NCBI GenBank assembly: GCA_018268935.1
Contig: JAFDVS010000123.1
Coordinates: forward strand, 1-64,000
From: Acidobacteriota bacterium
GTDB lineage: Bacteria; Acidobacteriota; Terriglobia; Bryobacterales; Bryobacteraceae
Direction: 5' to 3'
Length of the DNA: 64,000 nt
The notes beneath the pieces were generated by a model that was given only the letters and a program-made list of their open reading frames with translations, was not told the DNA's origin and made no database searches. Of the stretch, positions 43,934 through 52,260 are shown one piece after another. The translations under genes and the position numbers were made by a program. How positions within the stretch are numbered: position 1 is the stretch's first letter; every line of letters starts with the position of its first letter.

Positions 43934-44359
43934 CTATTCGTCGTCATCCATATCACTGTCCGGCTCCTGCACGCGTACCGCGGCAGCTTCCCCGCCCCGC
44001 CCGTACCGCGACGAATAGACCTCTTTCACCGGCCGGAACCCCGCAAAGTTAAACCGGCAAAACTCGCAGCGCAAACGCTTTGCGCCTAACCGCAGCCATA
44101 CCAGCGTCCAGAACCGCGGGATGTAGTGCGCTTCGCTCCAACTGCTCAGCACCGTGCGGTAGCAGCGCGGGCAGCGGCTGTAGCGCAGATCCGCCAGCCG
44201 CCACACGCGGCTCGTAAACCGGTACTGGCAATCCCGGCAGCGCAGCGGATGCGTCCCAAACATGGCCGCAATCCGCTCCACAATCGATTTGTATCGTGCA
44301 TGGCGGATGTGATCAGATCCGCAACTCGGGCAATGCACCTGCCGGTCGCCGTTGGTCAA
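43934..44359 (-). CDS. Multi-zinc-ribbon protein
   Basis: 141 residues with four C-x-x-C pairs in order: CPSC (9-12), CRDC (~41-44), CPRC (~63-66) and CEFC (~100-103), enough for two zinc ribbons. Between them are aromatic- and arginine-rich segments (RFWTLVWLRLGAKRLRCEF) that could lie at a membrane, and an acidic tail (SDMDDDE). I know no function. The gap to the aminotransferase gene downstream is 62 bases. Confidence 0.65.
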   Translation of the reverse strand: MTNGDRQVHCPSCGSDHIRHARYKSIVERIAAMFGTHPLRCRDCQYRFTSRVWRLADLRYSRCPRCYRTVLSSWSEAHYIPRFWTLVWLRLGAKRLRCEFCRFNFAGFRPVKEVYSSRYGRGGEAAAVRVQEPDSDMDDDE

Positions 44360-44421
44360 GGGGGGCTCGGACTCCTTCTTCAGTCTATTACAATCGGCGG
44401 GAAGTTCCGGCGGAGGAGGGC

Positions 44422-45288
44422 CTACTGGGACGCAGTCGCACGCCGTTGGGAAACATACTGATGAAGAACTAGGTGAAACGCCTGAAGCAGCGACGCCCGC
44501 ACCCCGGCATTCCCTGCCACCGTCATCTGATCGATTGCACTCACCCCCAGCAGGTCCCGCGTGCTCGATGTGATAAACACATCATCGGCCTTCCCAATCC
44601 GCCCCAATTCGATCTCTTCTTCCACCACCTGGATCCCCGGAACCGTGATTTCCTCCAGCAGGATGGCCCGCGTCACCCCCGGCAGGCATCCCGACGACAA
44701 CGGCGGGGTCACCACCTTCGTCCCTTCCACCAGGAAAACGTTCGCCGATGTGCACTCCGAAACGCACCCCTTATGATCGAGCAGCAACGCTTCATCGAAG
44801 CCCTTCGATTGCGCTTCTTCGAGCATCGTCAGGTTCATCGACCACGACAGAATCTTCGCCCCTGAAAACGGCGAATCCCCGTGCCGCGCCTGGGCGATGG
44901 TCATCAGCCGCACACCCTGCGTCCAATTCGCCAGATCCTTGGTGAAGGCGACAATGTCATAATCCCGCGCAATCGCCGGCCCTTCAAACATCCCGCCCCG
45001 ATTCCGGATCACCGCCACGCGCAGCGTGGAATTGTGCGCCTGGTTGGCTTCCACCAGCCGCAGCAGTTGCCTCTCCATTGCGTCCGCATCGGTGGGAAAC
45101 GGAATATGCATCAGCTCCGCATCCTTCCGCATGCGCGCAAAGTGCCGCTCCCAGGCAAACAGCACGCCATCCTGCACACGCAACGTGGAGAACACTCCCC
45201 ACCCGTTGAGCAGTCCTACCTGGCCGGGACTGACGAGGTTTTCCGACGTATCGCGTATCTCGCCGTTATGGAGCAGGAAGCGGTGCAT
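44422..45288 (-). CDS. Class IV PLP aminotransferase (branched-chain aminotransferase/ADC lyase group)
   Basis: About 288 residues from the ATG at 45288. A GTG at 45294 is also in frame, but a GATAAT box ends 6 bases before the ATG, which would make it leaderless. The fold-type-IV PLP lysine is K145 (SGAKILSWSMN), and Glu in VSECTSANVFLVEG and SGCLPGVTRAILLEE bind the cofactor phosphate and ring. The group includes branched-chain aminotransferase, D-amino-acid aminotransferase and aminodeoxychorismate lyase; sequence alone does not decide, although the length suits all three. No pab or ilv genes are nearby. Confidence 0.82.
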   Translation of the reverse strand: MHRFLLHNGEIRDTSENLVSPGQVGLLNGWGVFSTLRVQDGVLFAWERHFARMRKDAELMHIPFPTDADAMERQLLRLVEANQAHNSTLRVAVIRNRGGMFEGPAIARDYDIVAFTKDLANWTQGVRLMTIAQARHGDSPFSGAKILSWSMNLTMLEEAQSKGFDEALLLDHKGCVSECTSANVFLVEGTKVVTPPLSSGCLPGVTRAILLEEITVPGIQVVEEEIELGRIGKADDVFITSSTRDLLGVSAIDQMTVAGNAGVRASLLQAFHLVLHQYVSQRRATASQ

Positions 45289-45380
45289 AGCCACATTATC
45301 CCACCTCGTAAGGCAGGCGCCCTCGAACCCTGACCCTGTGATTCCGCATTCTCCGCATCAGCCAATGAAGGGATTCGACA

Positions 45381-46241
45381 ATGTCACAACCGAAAGATAG
45401 ACAAACCGGCCAAATCGCAGCGCCCGGCATCGATCTCACAGCCGCGGAAACTCTGCCTTCGGCCATCGCCCCGGACCCTGCCGCCGCCACCGGCGCACTG
45501 GATCCGCTTTTGATCGAACGGCAGAATCAGCAGATTCTCGAGCTACAACGCTTAGTCGGTAGTCTCGGCGAGCGCCTGTCTGCCGTGCAAGCCGCAAGCG
45601 TACGGGAGGAGCAATTCCGTGCCGCCGTGCGAAGCGTCGAAACTGCAGCCACCGCGATCCAGCGCGGGCTGTCCGCTCCCGCCGTGGAGACGCCGGGCAA
45701 GCCAGTCGCCCCCTGCGGTTGCGATAACAAATGCGCTCCCTGCCAGTGTGTCTCGCCTCAATGCTGCACGTTCGAAGTCTGGATGTCTCATGTCCGCGTC
45801 GACCAGATGCAGAATCCCGTCGACCCGGCGGACACCAACGCCGGTGTGATGGAGATCTGGATGTTCGCTTCCATCGACCCGGTTCACAACATCGGAGCCT
45901 GCATCCCTGATCCCAGCCCTCTCAGCTTTCTCGCACTCCACAAGCAGATTACCGATCCATTCGGACCCTGGGTTCAGGTCAATCGTCTTGTGGGCAGCGT
46001 TACCGTGAAACAGGGCTCTCCCCTAACAGTTCCACTCACGCTGACCGCCGTCGAACGCGAGGATGAAACCGACCGGCTCATCCCGCGCAACCGGGACGAA
46101 TGGGGAAGCGGAACGGAAACATTGACGCTCGACTGCTGCTACGCGAACTACTCACCGATTCAGATATCGGTGCCACTCACTTCGTGGGGACAAGCCGGCG
46201 GAGCGATCACCGGCCGCTTCATCGTATGTAAGAAGTGCTGA
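45381..46241 (+). CDS. Unknown protein with coiled coil and a cysteine cluster
   Basis: 286 residues, AAGGG about 10 bases before the ATG. Family not recognised. A disordered Ala/Pro N-terminus (1-50) is followed by a predicted coiled coil (~55-100, IERQNQQILELQRLVGSLGE), then a dense cluster APCGCDNKCAPCQCVSPQCC (~122-141), then a beta-rich domain of ~140 residues with two more Cys (LDCCYANYSPIQI) and a C-terminal CKKC. There is no signal peptide. The cluster could bind metal or be disulfide-linked. It might be a secreted or capsid-like structural protein, but nothing shows it. Confidence 0.55.
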   Translation: MSQPKDRQTGQIAAPGIDLTAAETLPSAIAPDPAAATGALDPLLIERQNQQILELQRLVGSLGERLSAVQAASVREEQFRAAVRSVETAATAIQRGLSAPAVETPGKPVAPCGCDNKCAPCQCVSPQCCTFEVWMSHVRVDQMQNPVDPADTNAGVMEIWMFASIDPVHNIGACIPDPSPLSFLALHKQITDPFGPWVQVNRLVGSVTVKQGSPLTVPLTLTAVEREDETDRLIPRNRDEWGSGTETLTLDCCYANYSPIQISVPLTSWGQAGGAITGRFIVCKKC

Positions 46242-46265
46242 TGGGGAACACCCCCGCCATCGCCC

Positions 46266-46694
46266 TTACGGCATCTTGTCCACACGCGTGGTCTGATGCG
46301 CCGCCAATCGCCACTGCCCGTTCTTCATCACCCAGAAGTGAATCATCATCACCTTATCGTCGAACGGCCCTTGCGCATTCACCCCCGTCACCCGCATCCA
46401 GCTATGAGTAATCGCCGAATCCCCGTGTAGCTTCACGCTCACGTTCTTCTGCTCCATGCTCTTATAAACCTGTTTGCCCGATTTGACCTTCTCCATATAC
46501 GTCGCCTTCGTGTCCACAACGCCTGAAGCGTGCGCATACACAATATCGTCGGTGTACATCTTATCCAGAGCGGCGAAGTCTTTCCCGAGCACTGCCTTGA
46601 TCCAGTTCTTATCCAGTTGCTCAATGGAAGCCCGGTCGGCGGCCGGAAGCATGGTGCCGTAAAGCACACACAGGGTGAGGAGGCGGCGTGTCAT
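46266..46694 (-). CDS. Exported DUF4440/SnoaL-like (NTF2-fold) protein
   Basis: 142 residues from the ATG at 46694 (MTRRLLTLC); the frame is open 6 codons further. A signal peptide (RRLLTLCVLYGTMLPAA) precedes an NTF2-like domain (IEQLDKNWIKAVLGKDFAAL, YTDDIVYAHASGVVDTK, FWVMKNGQWRLAAHQTTRV). DUF4440 proteins have no fixed reaction. The start codon is only 26 bases from that of the divergent nitrilase gene, and the -10 boxes overlap. Confidence 0.8.
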   Translation of the reverse strand: MTRRLLTLCVLYGTMLPAADRASIEQLDKNWIKAVLGKDFAALDKMYTDDIVYAHASGVVDTKATYMEKVKSGKQVYKSMEQKNVSVKLHGDSAITHSWMRVTGVNAQGPFDDKVMMIHFWVMKNGQWRLAAHQTTRVDKMP

Positions 46695-46704
46695 GACCAT
46701 CGAA

Positions 46705-46713
46705 GTATACACT
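46705..46713. promoter_or_regulatory. Overlapping divergent -10 boxes between two nearly touching genes
   Basis: The two divergent start codons are 26 bases apart (46694 and 46721). In the gap, TACACT (46708-46713, plus) ends 7 bases before the nitrilase ATG. TATACT (46705-46710, minus) ends 10 bases before the DUF4440 ATG. They overlap on three bases. With so little room, both messages must be leaderless or nearly so, and the promoters should compete. Confidence 0.5.
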
Positions 46714-46720
46714 GGTTGCG

Positions 46721-47617
46721 ATGCGTTCGTTTCGTGCCGCCGCCATCACACTCAATGCGCTTCTGGGAGACATGACCGGCAATCTCGCCCGCATCGGCGC
46801 CTGGACCGCGCGCGCCGCCGCCGAAGGCGCGGAATTGGTGGTCTTCCCCGAACTCTCGGTCAACGGCCATTGCGATCCCGAAACGCTGCGCCATGCCGAA
46901 CCCGTGCCCGATGGCCCTTCGACACAAGAGCTGGTGCGCCTCGCCGCGCGGCACAACGTCATTCTCTGTGCCGGCCTCAGCGAGCGCGATGGCGATCGCG
47001 TCTTCAACACCCAGGCGCTCATCGGCCCGCAAGGTTTCATCGGCAAGCAGCGCAAAATCCATCTCTCCCGCGACGAGGTGCTGTTCTTCCAGCCCGGCAA
47101 CGAACTGAGCGTCTTCGACCTCGGCTTCTGCCGCGCCGGCATTTCCATCTGCTACGACGGCTGGTCGCCCGAAGTGTGCCGCATCCTCGCCCTTCGCGGC
47201 GCCGAAGTGCTGCTCCTGCCTCACGCTTCCCGCATGAAGATGTGGGAAGACAATCCCGCCTCTGAGCGCGCCGCCGCCGAGTACATCGCCGCCTATTTCC
47301 GCCGCATCTTCCCTGCCCGTGCATTAGAAAACGCCTGCTATTGCCTCGTCGTCAACCAGGCCGGAAAAGCCGGCACCGTCGCCCGCTACCCTCCGCTCCA
47401 CCCCAATCAGCCCCATCACGCCGGAGGCTGCATGGTGCTTGATCCCATGGGCGCCACCATCGCCGAATTACCCTCCGACGCCGTGCGCGAAGCCATGCTC
47501 ATCGCCGACTTACCCGCCGCCACGCTTCACGAGGCAAGAGAGTTACCCAACTACACCATCCGCTCCCGCCGGCCGGAGGTGTATGGAGATCTTGCTCAAC
47601 CCGAGTTGCCGCTCTGA
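46721..47617 (+). CDS. Carbon-nitrogen hydrolase (nitrilase superfamily)
   Basis: 298 residues. The catalytic triad is E44 (VVFPELSVNGH), K112 (GKQRKIHLS) and C144 (GISICYDGW). The family hydrolyses amides, ureas or nitriles of small molecules; branch-specific residues do not reveal the substrate. PHHAGGCMVLDPMGA is the usual late glycine-rich block. It faces the DUF4440 gene across a 26-base gap. No operon partner follows. Confidence 0.9.
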   Translation: MRSFRAAAITLNALLGDMTGNLARIGAWTARAAAEGAELVVFPELSVNGHCDPETLRHAEPVPDGPSTQELVRLAARHNVILCAGLSERDGDRVFNTQALIGPQGFIGKQRKIHLSRDEVLFFQPGNELSVFDLGFCRAGISICYDGWSPEVCRILALRGAEVLLLPHASRMKMWEDNPASERAAAEYIAAYFRRIFPARALENACYCLVVNQAGKAGTVARYPPLHPNQPHHAGGCMVLDPMGATIAELPSDAVREAMLIADLPAATLHEARELPNYTIRSRRPEVYGDLAQPELPL

Positions 47618-47709
47618 GCCTCGTGTAATCCGCATCCGCATAGGTGTGCTCTGAAATGTGAATGTCCGCCGCCCCGCTCTCCGCCAGATTTGCTGCTATT
47701 CCTATACTT

Positions 47710-48421
47710 ATGCCGATCGACCGTCTCAGTCTCTTCCACGACTTTCTACGCATCGGCATTCGTTTGGACGCGACTGATCGGCTCCTGCGTGTCATACAAA
47801 CGGAAATCCGCTCAACGTCGCGGTCTGGACGAAACGAGCGCGGAGCAAGACTACTACGACGCCATCGTCGACACCGAGTGTGATCACATCGAAGAACTCC
47901 TGGGCTTGGCGTTCGTCGTTTGCCAGAACTACCTAACCACAGTTCGCACACGCATCAGTCTCATCGACCGGCAATGCCGTGAGGAATTCACTCACCAGCT
48001 ATCGTGCGCCGCGAACAAGGCCTACACCTCTTTCCGCCTCGGCGAGCATCTGCGCCACGACGTTCCCCCCCCCATCACTATCGTCAACGCGACTGCAAAC
48101 TACTGGAAACACCACGACGAGTGGGCAGTGAGCGAGCAACCAGGCAACAAACGCATCCGAACGACCTGGCAGGTCACCACCAACAACCAGAGCACAATCA
48201 CCATCATTCAAGCGATCGGGATGGCCTACGGCTCGAGTGGCAATCTCCGCACGACCGCCGAAGCATTGGGAGTCACATCGCCGTACGAGAACCTCTCACC
48301 CCTGCGCGATGCACTCCAAGCGTGGGCACAATTGGTCCTGAGTTCCGTCGAGCAGGAACTCGCATCTCTGCGGGCATCCCAAATCACCACGGTCCGTCCA
48401 CCTGATCAAACGAGCTCTTGA
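47710..48421 (+). pseudogene. Orphan gene with a likely frameshift
   Basis: One reading frame gives a good N-terminus from the ATG at 47710 (MPIDRLSLFHDFLRIGIRLD, ATDRLLRVIQTEIRS). A second frame gives the rest, from about 47815 to the stop at 48421 (SAEQDYYDAIVDTECDHIEE, LLGLAFVVCQNYLTTVRTRI). They fit together with one extra base somewhere between about 47800 and 47830. This could be a sequencing error, a real mutation or a programmed shift. I do not recognise the protein. Codon use and composition look lighter than in the neighbours, so it may be acquired. A TTG start at 47690 in the second frame is possible but less good. Confidence 0.45.
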
Positions 48422-48442
48422 TGGTCCAACTACCGGCTGGAT

Positions 48443-48685
48443 ATGCTGGTTCAAATGACAACCATTCTCACGTCGGTCCAGCTCATAGCGACTGCTGGAG
48501 CGGCGCTTCTCTGGCTATGGTCAGCGATCATCTACATCCCCGACCTGATGCAGACTCGGCTCAGTGGACCCGAATCCGTCACGGAGATCATGCGGAAACA
48601 ATCGCGCATGAACGCCATCGCGGCACTTTTTGCAAGCGTAGCCGCTGCCACACAAGCAACGCTCGCCATTCTCGGCCAAAAGTAG
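48443..48685 (+). CDS. 80-residue two-helix membrane protein
   Basis: Two hydrophobic segments (LTSVQLIATAGAALLWLWSA; NAIAALFASVAAATQATLAI) are separated by a charged loop with GPESVTEIMRKQSRM. It lies 21 bases after the frameshifted orphan gene on the same strand, so the two may be a pair (for example effector and membrane partner), but no function can be given. A longer overlapping open frame in another phase is not supported. Confidence 0.5.
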   Translation: MLVQMTTILTSVQLIATAGAALLWLWSAIIYIPDLMQTRLSGPESVTEIMRKQSRMNAIAALFASVAAATQATLAILGQK

Positions 48686-49073
48686 GTCGTGGACCCCGCG
48701 CTCGCTGCCACCACACCTGTTCTGCTCGCGTTGAGCAGCCCTTCAGCCTGAGCGAACTCGCCGTCTGCGGGCGCCTGGCTCGACTCCACCCTAAGCACGA
48801 AGAAAAGAAATCAATTTTTTTGTTGTCAAACCAACAATAGATCCGTTATACTCCAAAGAATTCAAACCGCTAATCGCGGTTCTCTAATCTCCCCACCGTC
48901 TCTCTCCCCGCTCGTTCAAGCTATCGGAAATCCGGACCACGCAGGTTCCGCGTATCAAGGCATTCGCCACTAGTACTAAGGCGATCAGAGTCCTATATCG
49001 CGCGTTCCTCCTCATTGTTCCACCGGCCCCCTTTTCCGTAACCTGAACCTATTCATTCGGAGGAATGCACGAA
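48686..49073. other. Long 5' intergenic region with promoter for the DUF1800 gene
   Basis: 388 bases with no gene supported. From about 48800 it turns AT-rich and carries the promoter listed separately, followed by a leader of about 210 bases with no obvious strong hairpin. Confidence 0.4.
48823..48852 (+). promoter_or_regulatory. Putative sigma-70 promoter upstream of the DUF1800 operon
   Basis: TTGTCA (48823-48828) and TATACT (48847-48852) are 18 bases apart. The -35 is inside the imperfect inverted repeat TTGTT...AACAA (about 48820-48837), a possible operator. The gene start lies about 210 bases downstream. Confidence 0.45.
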
Positions 49074-49074
49074 G
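49059..49074 (+). promoter_or_regulatory. Ribosome-binding site that favours the GTG start
   Basis: GGAGG at 49059-49063 is only 1 base from the ATG at 49065, too close to use, but 10 bases from the in-frame GTG at 49074. The GTG start also gives a normal signal peptide with Lys at position 2. Confidence 0.6.
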
Positions 49075-52000
49075 TGAAAGCGACCTTCTGCCTCTTTTTG
49101 GCAGCCGTGGGATTCGTCCACACGGCACACGCGTTGAGCCCCTGGCCCGCCACTCATGGCGCCGGCCTCACCGGAGAGTACTTCAATCGCACCGATCTGC
49201 GCGGGCCCGTCTCCGCCGTGCGCACGGACCCCGAGGTGAACTTCGACTGGGGAACCACTCCCCCATTGCAGGGCATGCGCGGCTCCCAGTACGCCATACG
49301 CTGGTCCGGCCAGGTGCAATCACCCGCCAACGGCAACGTTACCCTCGCCGTCCAGGCTGCCTATGGTGTTCGCCTCTACCTTGGCGGAACACTCGTCATC
49401 GACAAATGGGCCGCCCAAACCAACGGCAAGTACACGTTCACCATCCCCATGCAGGCAGGCATGAAATACCGGCTCGCAGTGGAAAGCTGGCAGGGTACCG
49501 GCGGCGCGGGAATCAAGCTGCTCTGGACTTACCCCGGCGTAGTGGAGCACCCCATCCCCGCCCGCTACCTGTTCGGCGATCCCGTCACCTGGCTCAGCGA
49601 TCTCACCCCCAGTGCCGCCACCAATGGCGACGGTCCCTATGAAAAGGACCAGAGCAACGGCGGCTCCGCGGCCGAGGATGGCCGCCAGTTGACCATCCAG
49701 GGGCAGAAGTTCATCAAAGGTCTCGGCGTGCATGCGGATAGCGAATTGCGGTTTGCATTGAACGGGAAATACCTCACCTTCAGTTCCTGGATCGGCATCG
49801 ATGACGAGGCCGGCGACGCCACCGCCGCCACCTTCGAGGTGTGGGCCGATGGCACGCGCATCTACCTCTCCAACACCATCATCGGCATTCAGCCGGCACG
49901 TTACGTCACCTTCTCCGTCGCCGGCAAAAACGAGCTCAAATTGATCGTCAAAGGATCCCTCGGAAGCCCCCATGCCGACTGGGCCGACGCCCGCCTCACC
50001 CAAGGCGCCTACCTCAGCGATCTCACTGCCACTACCAGCGTCAACGGCCTCGGCCCCGTCGAGCTCGACAAAACCAACGGCGGCCCCACGGCAGGTGACG
50101 GAGCCTCGCTCATCCTCGGCGCCGTCCGCTACGCCAAAGGGCTGGGCATGTATGCCCCGGCCGATGTCCGCTACCTGCTCAACAAGGAGTACAACACCTT
50201 CCGGGCCATGGTCGGGCCCGTCGATGGAGCCACCGCCGGCTCGGTGATCTACGAAGTCTACTCGGACGACGTGAAGAAATTCGAATCACCCATCCTGCGG
50301 CCCGGCGACGCATCCATTCCCATCAGCGTCGATATCACCGCGGCCACCACACTGAAGCTCATCGTTAAGGACGGAGGCGACGGCGCCGCCGGCGATGCAG
50401 CCAACTGGGGTGATGCGCGCATCCTCAGGCTCGGCGGCGGTTCCACCACGCCGCCACCTACCCCAACTCCTCCACTCCCCGCCCCAACCGGGCTTACGGC
50501 AACCGCCGGTGACCGCTTTGTCAGCCTCGCCTGGAACGCCGTCACCGGAGCCACCAGCTATCAGATCTATCGCGGAACAGCAGCGGGCATGTCCACCATG
50601 CAGGTGGGCACGGTGAATACGCCGGGATTCACCTCGGCCGGACTCACCAACGGAACCCCCTACTTCTTCCGCGTTGTGGCGGCGAATGCGGCGGGGACGG
50701 GCACGTTCTCCACGGAAGTCTCGGCAACTCCGGTGGCGCCTCCTCCTCCGCCACCGCCGCCTCCACCCACAACCCCGCCCGGCAGCACTACGGCCACCCT
50801 GCAGCAGGCCTGGCGCTTCCTCCGCCAATCGAGCTTCGGCCCCACACAGGCCACGCTCGACCGCGTCCGCGCCATCGGCATCGAAGCTTACCTCGAAGAG
50901 CAGTTCGCCGCCACGCCTTCCACATTCCCCGATGCCCTCCTCACCGCGCCCTCAGTCGAATACGTCGAAGAGCATTTCTACCGCAACACCCTCGTAGGCA
51001 ATGACCAGTTGCGCCAGCGCGTCGCCTTCGCCCTCAGCCAGATCTTCGTCGTCTCCGCCGTCGAAGTCGATTGCGCCGAAGCCATGGTCTACTACCTCCG
51101 CATCCTGCAAAACGGCGCCTTCGGCAATTTCAACGACCTGATGCGCCAGGTCGTTCTTCACCCCGCCATGGGCGAATACCTCGACATGGTCAACAACCCC
51201 AAGGCCGATACCACCCGCGGCTTCCTCCCCAACGAAAACCTCGCCCGGGAGCTGATGCAGTTGTTCACTCTCGGCCTCACCGAACTGAACGTCGATGGCA
51301 CGCCCAAGCTCAATCCGCAAGGCCAGCCAGTCTCCACCTACGATCAGACCACGGTCATGAATCTCACCCGAGCCCTCACCGGCTGGACTTACCCCGATGG
51401 CGTCGCCGGCAATCCCACGCGCCTCAACTACACCGCGCGCTACGACTTCGCCATGGAGCCCGTCGAACGCCAGCACGACACCGGGCAGAAAACGGTCTTC
51501 GGGCAGATTTTCCCCGCCGGGCAAACGGCCACCCAGGACTTCGATCAGGCCATGCGCATCATCTTCAATCACCCCAACGTCGGTCCTTTCATCGCCCGCT
51601 CCCTCATTCAGAAGCTCACCTCCAGCAATCCCAGCGCGGCCTACGTGCAGGCCGTCGCCGAAGTGTTCAACAACAACGGCAGCGGCGTGCGCGGCGATCT
51701 GCGCGCGGTAGTGAAGAGGATCTTCACTCACCCCGAAGCGCAGCAACTGGGCACTACGCTCAGCGGCAAAATGCTCGAACCGGCGCTGTTCATCACCAGT
51801 ATCGTGCGCCCGCTCAGCACCAGCGTCACTGATCATCCCTTCATGAGCGACCTCTCCTCGGAGATGGGCCAGCGCATCTACCATTCGCCTTCGGTCTTCA
51901 ATTACTTCTCGCCCGGCTATCGCATTCCCGGCACCGGCCAGGTCGGCCCCGAGTTCCAGATCTACACCACGGCCACCGCGCTCACGCGCGCCAATTTCGT

Positions 52001-52247
52001 GGCTCGCCTCTTCAACGGCTCCTTCGGCAGTTCGGTCACCGTCGACCTCACCGCCTACACGGCGCTCGCCACCACACCCGATGCCCTCATCGACAAAGTG
52101 GCCTCCGTCTTCCTCGGCGGCCAGATCCCTTCCCAATTGCGAACCTCAATCACCACAGCCGTGCAAGCGGCAAGATCGAATCGCGAGAAAGCGCAGACAG
52201 CCTTGTACCTGGTTCTGTCTTCGCCCTACTACCAGGTGGACCACTAG
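49074..52247 (+). CDS. Secreted PA14-NPCBM-NPCBM-FN3-DUF1800 protein
   Basis: About 1057 residues from the GTG at 49074. Signal peptide MKATFCLFLAAVGFVHTAHA; PA14 domain (~28-165, LTGEYFNRTDLRG, VRLYLGGTLVIDKW, YRLAVESWQGTGGAGIKLLW); two NPCBM-like carbohydrate-binding domains (~175-300 and ~305-450, each with KGLGVHADSELRFAL- or KGLGMYAPADVRYLL-type cores); a fibronectin type III domain (~465-555); a Pro-rich linker; and DUF1800 (~570-1055, RFLRQSSFGPTQATLDRVRA, PNENLARELMQLFTLGL). DUF1800 proteins are paired with DUF1501 proteins in many bacteria; the pair's activity is unknown. The carbohydrate-binding modules suggest action on surface or environmental polysaccharide. Confidence 0.85.
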   Translation: MKATFCLFLAAVGFVHTAHALSPWPATHGAGLTGEYFNRTDLRGPVSAVRTDPEVNFDWGTTPPLQGMRGSQYAIRWSGQVQSPANGNVTLAVQAAYGVRLYLGGTLVIDKWAAQTNGKYTFTIPMQAGMKYRLAVESWQGTGGAGIKLLWTYPGVVEHPIPARYLFGDPVTWLSDLTPSAATNGDGPYEKDQSNGGSAAEDGRQLTIQGQKFIKGLGVHADSELRFALNGKYLTFSSWIGIDDEAGDATAATFEVWADGTRIYLSNTIIGIQPARYVTFSVAGKNELKLIVKGSLGSPHADWADARLTQGAYLSDLTATTSVNGLGPVELDKTNGGPTAGDGASLILGAVRYAKGLGMYAPADVRYLLNKEYNTFRAMVGPVDGATAGSVIYEVYSDDVKKFESPILRPGDASIPISVDITAATTLKLIVKDGGDGAAGDAANWGDARILRLGGGSTTPPPTPTPPLPAPTGLTATAGDRFVSLAWNAVTGATSYQIYRGTAAGMSTMQVGTVNTPGFTSAGLTNGTPYFFRVVAANAAGTGTFSTEVSATPVAPPPPPPPPPPTTPPGSTTATLQQAWRFLRQSSFGPTQATLDRVRAIGIEAYLEEQFAATPSTFPDALLTAPSVEYVEEHFYRNTLVGNDQLRQRVAFALSQIFVVSAVEVDCAEAMVYYLRILQNGAFGNFNDLMRQVVLHPAMGEYLDMVNNPKADTTRGFLPNENLARELMQLFTLGLTELNVDGTPKLNPQGQPVSTYDQTTVMNLTRALTGWTYPDGVAGNPTRLNYTARYDFAMEPVERQHDTGQKTVFGQIFPAGQTATQDFDQAMRIIFNHPNVGPFIARSLIQKLTSSNPSAAYVQAVAEVFNNNGSGVRGDLRAVVKRIFTHPEAQQLGTTLSGKMLEPALFITSIVRPLSTSVTDHPFMSDLSSEMGQRIYHSPSVFNYFSPGYRIPGTGQVGPEFQIYTTATALTRANFVARLFNGSFGSSVTVDLTAYTALATTPDALIDKVASVFLGGQIPSQLRTSITTAVQAARSNREKAQTALYLVLSSPYYQVDH

Positions 52248-52260
52248 GAGGACAAACCAA

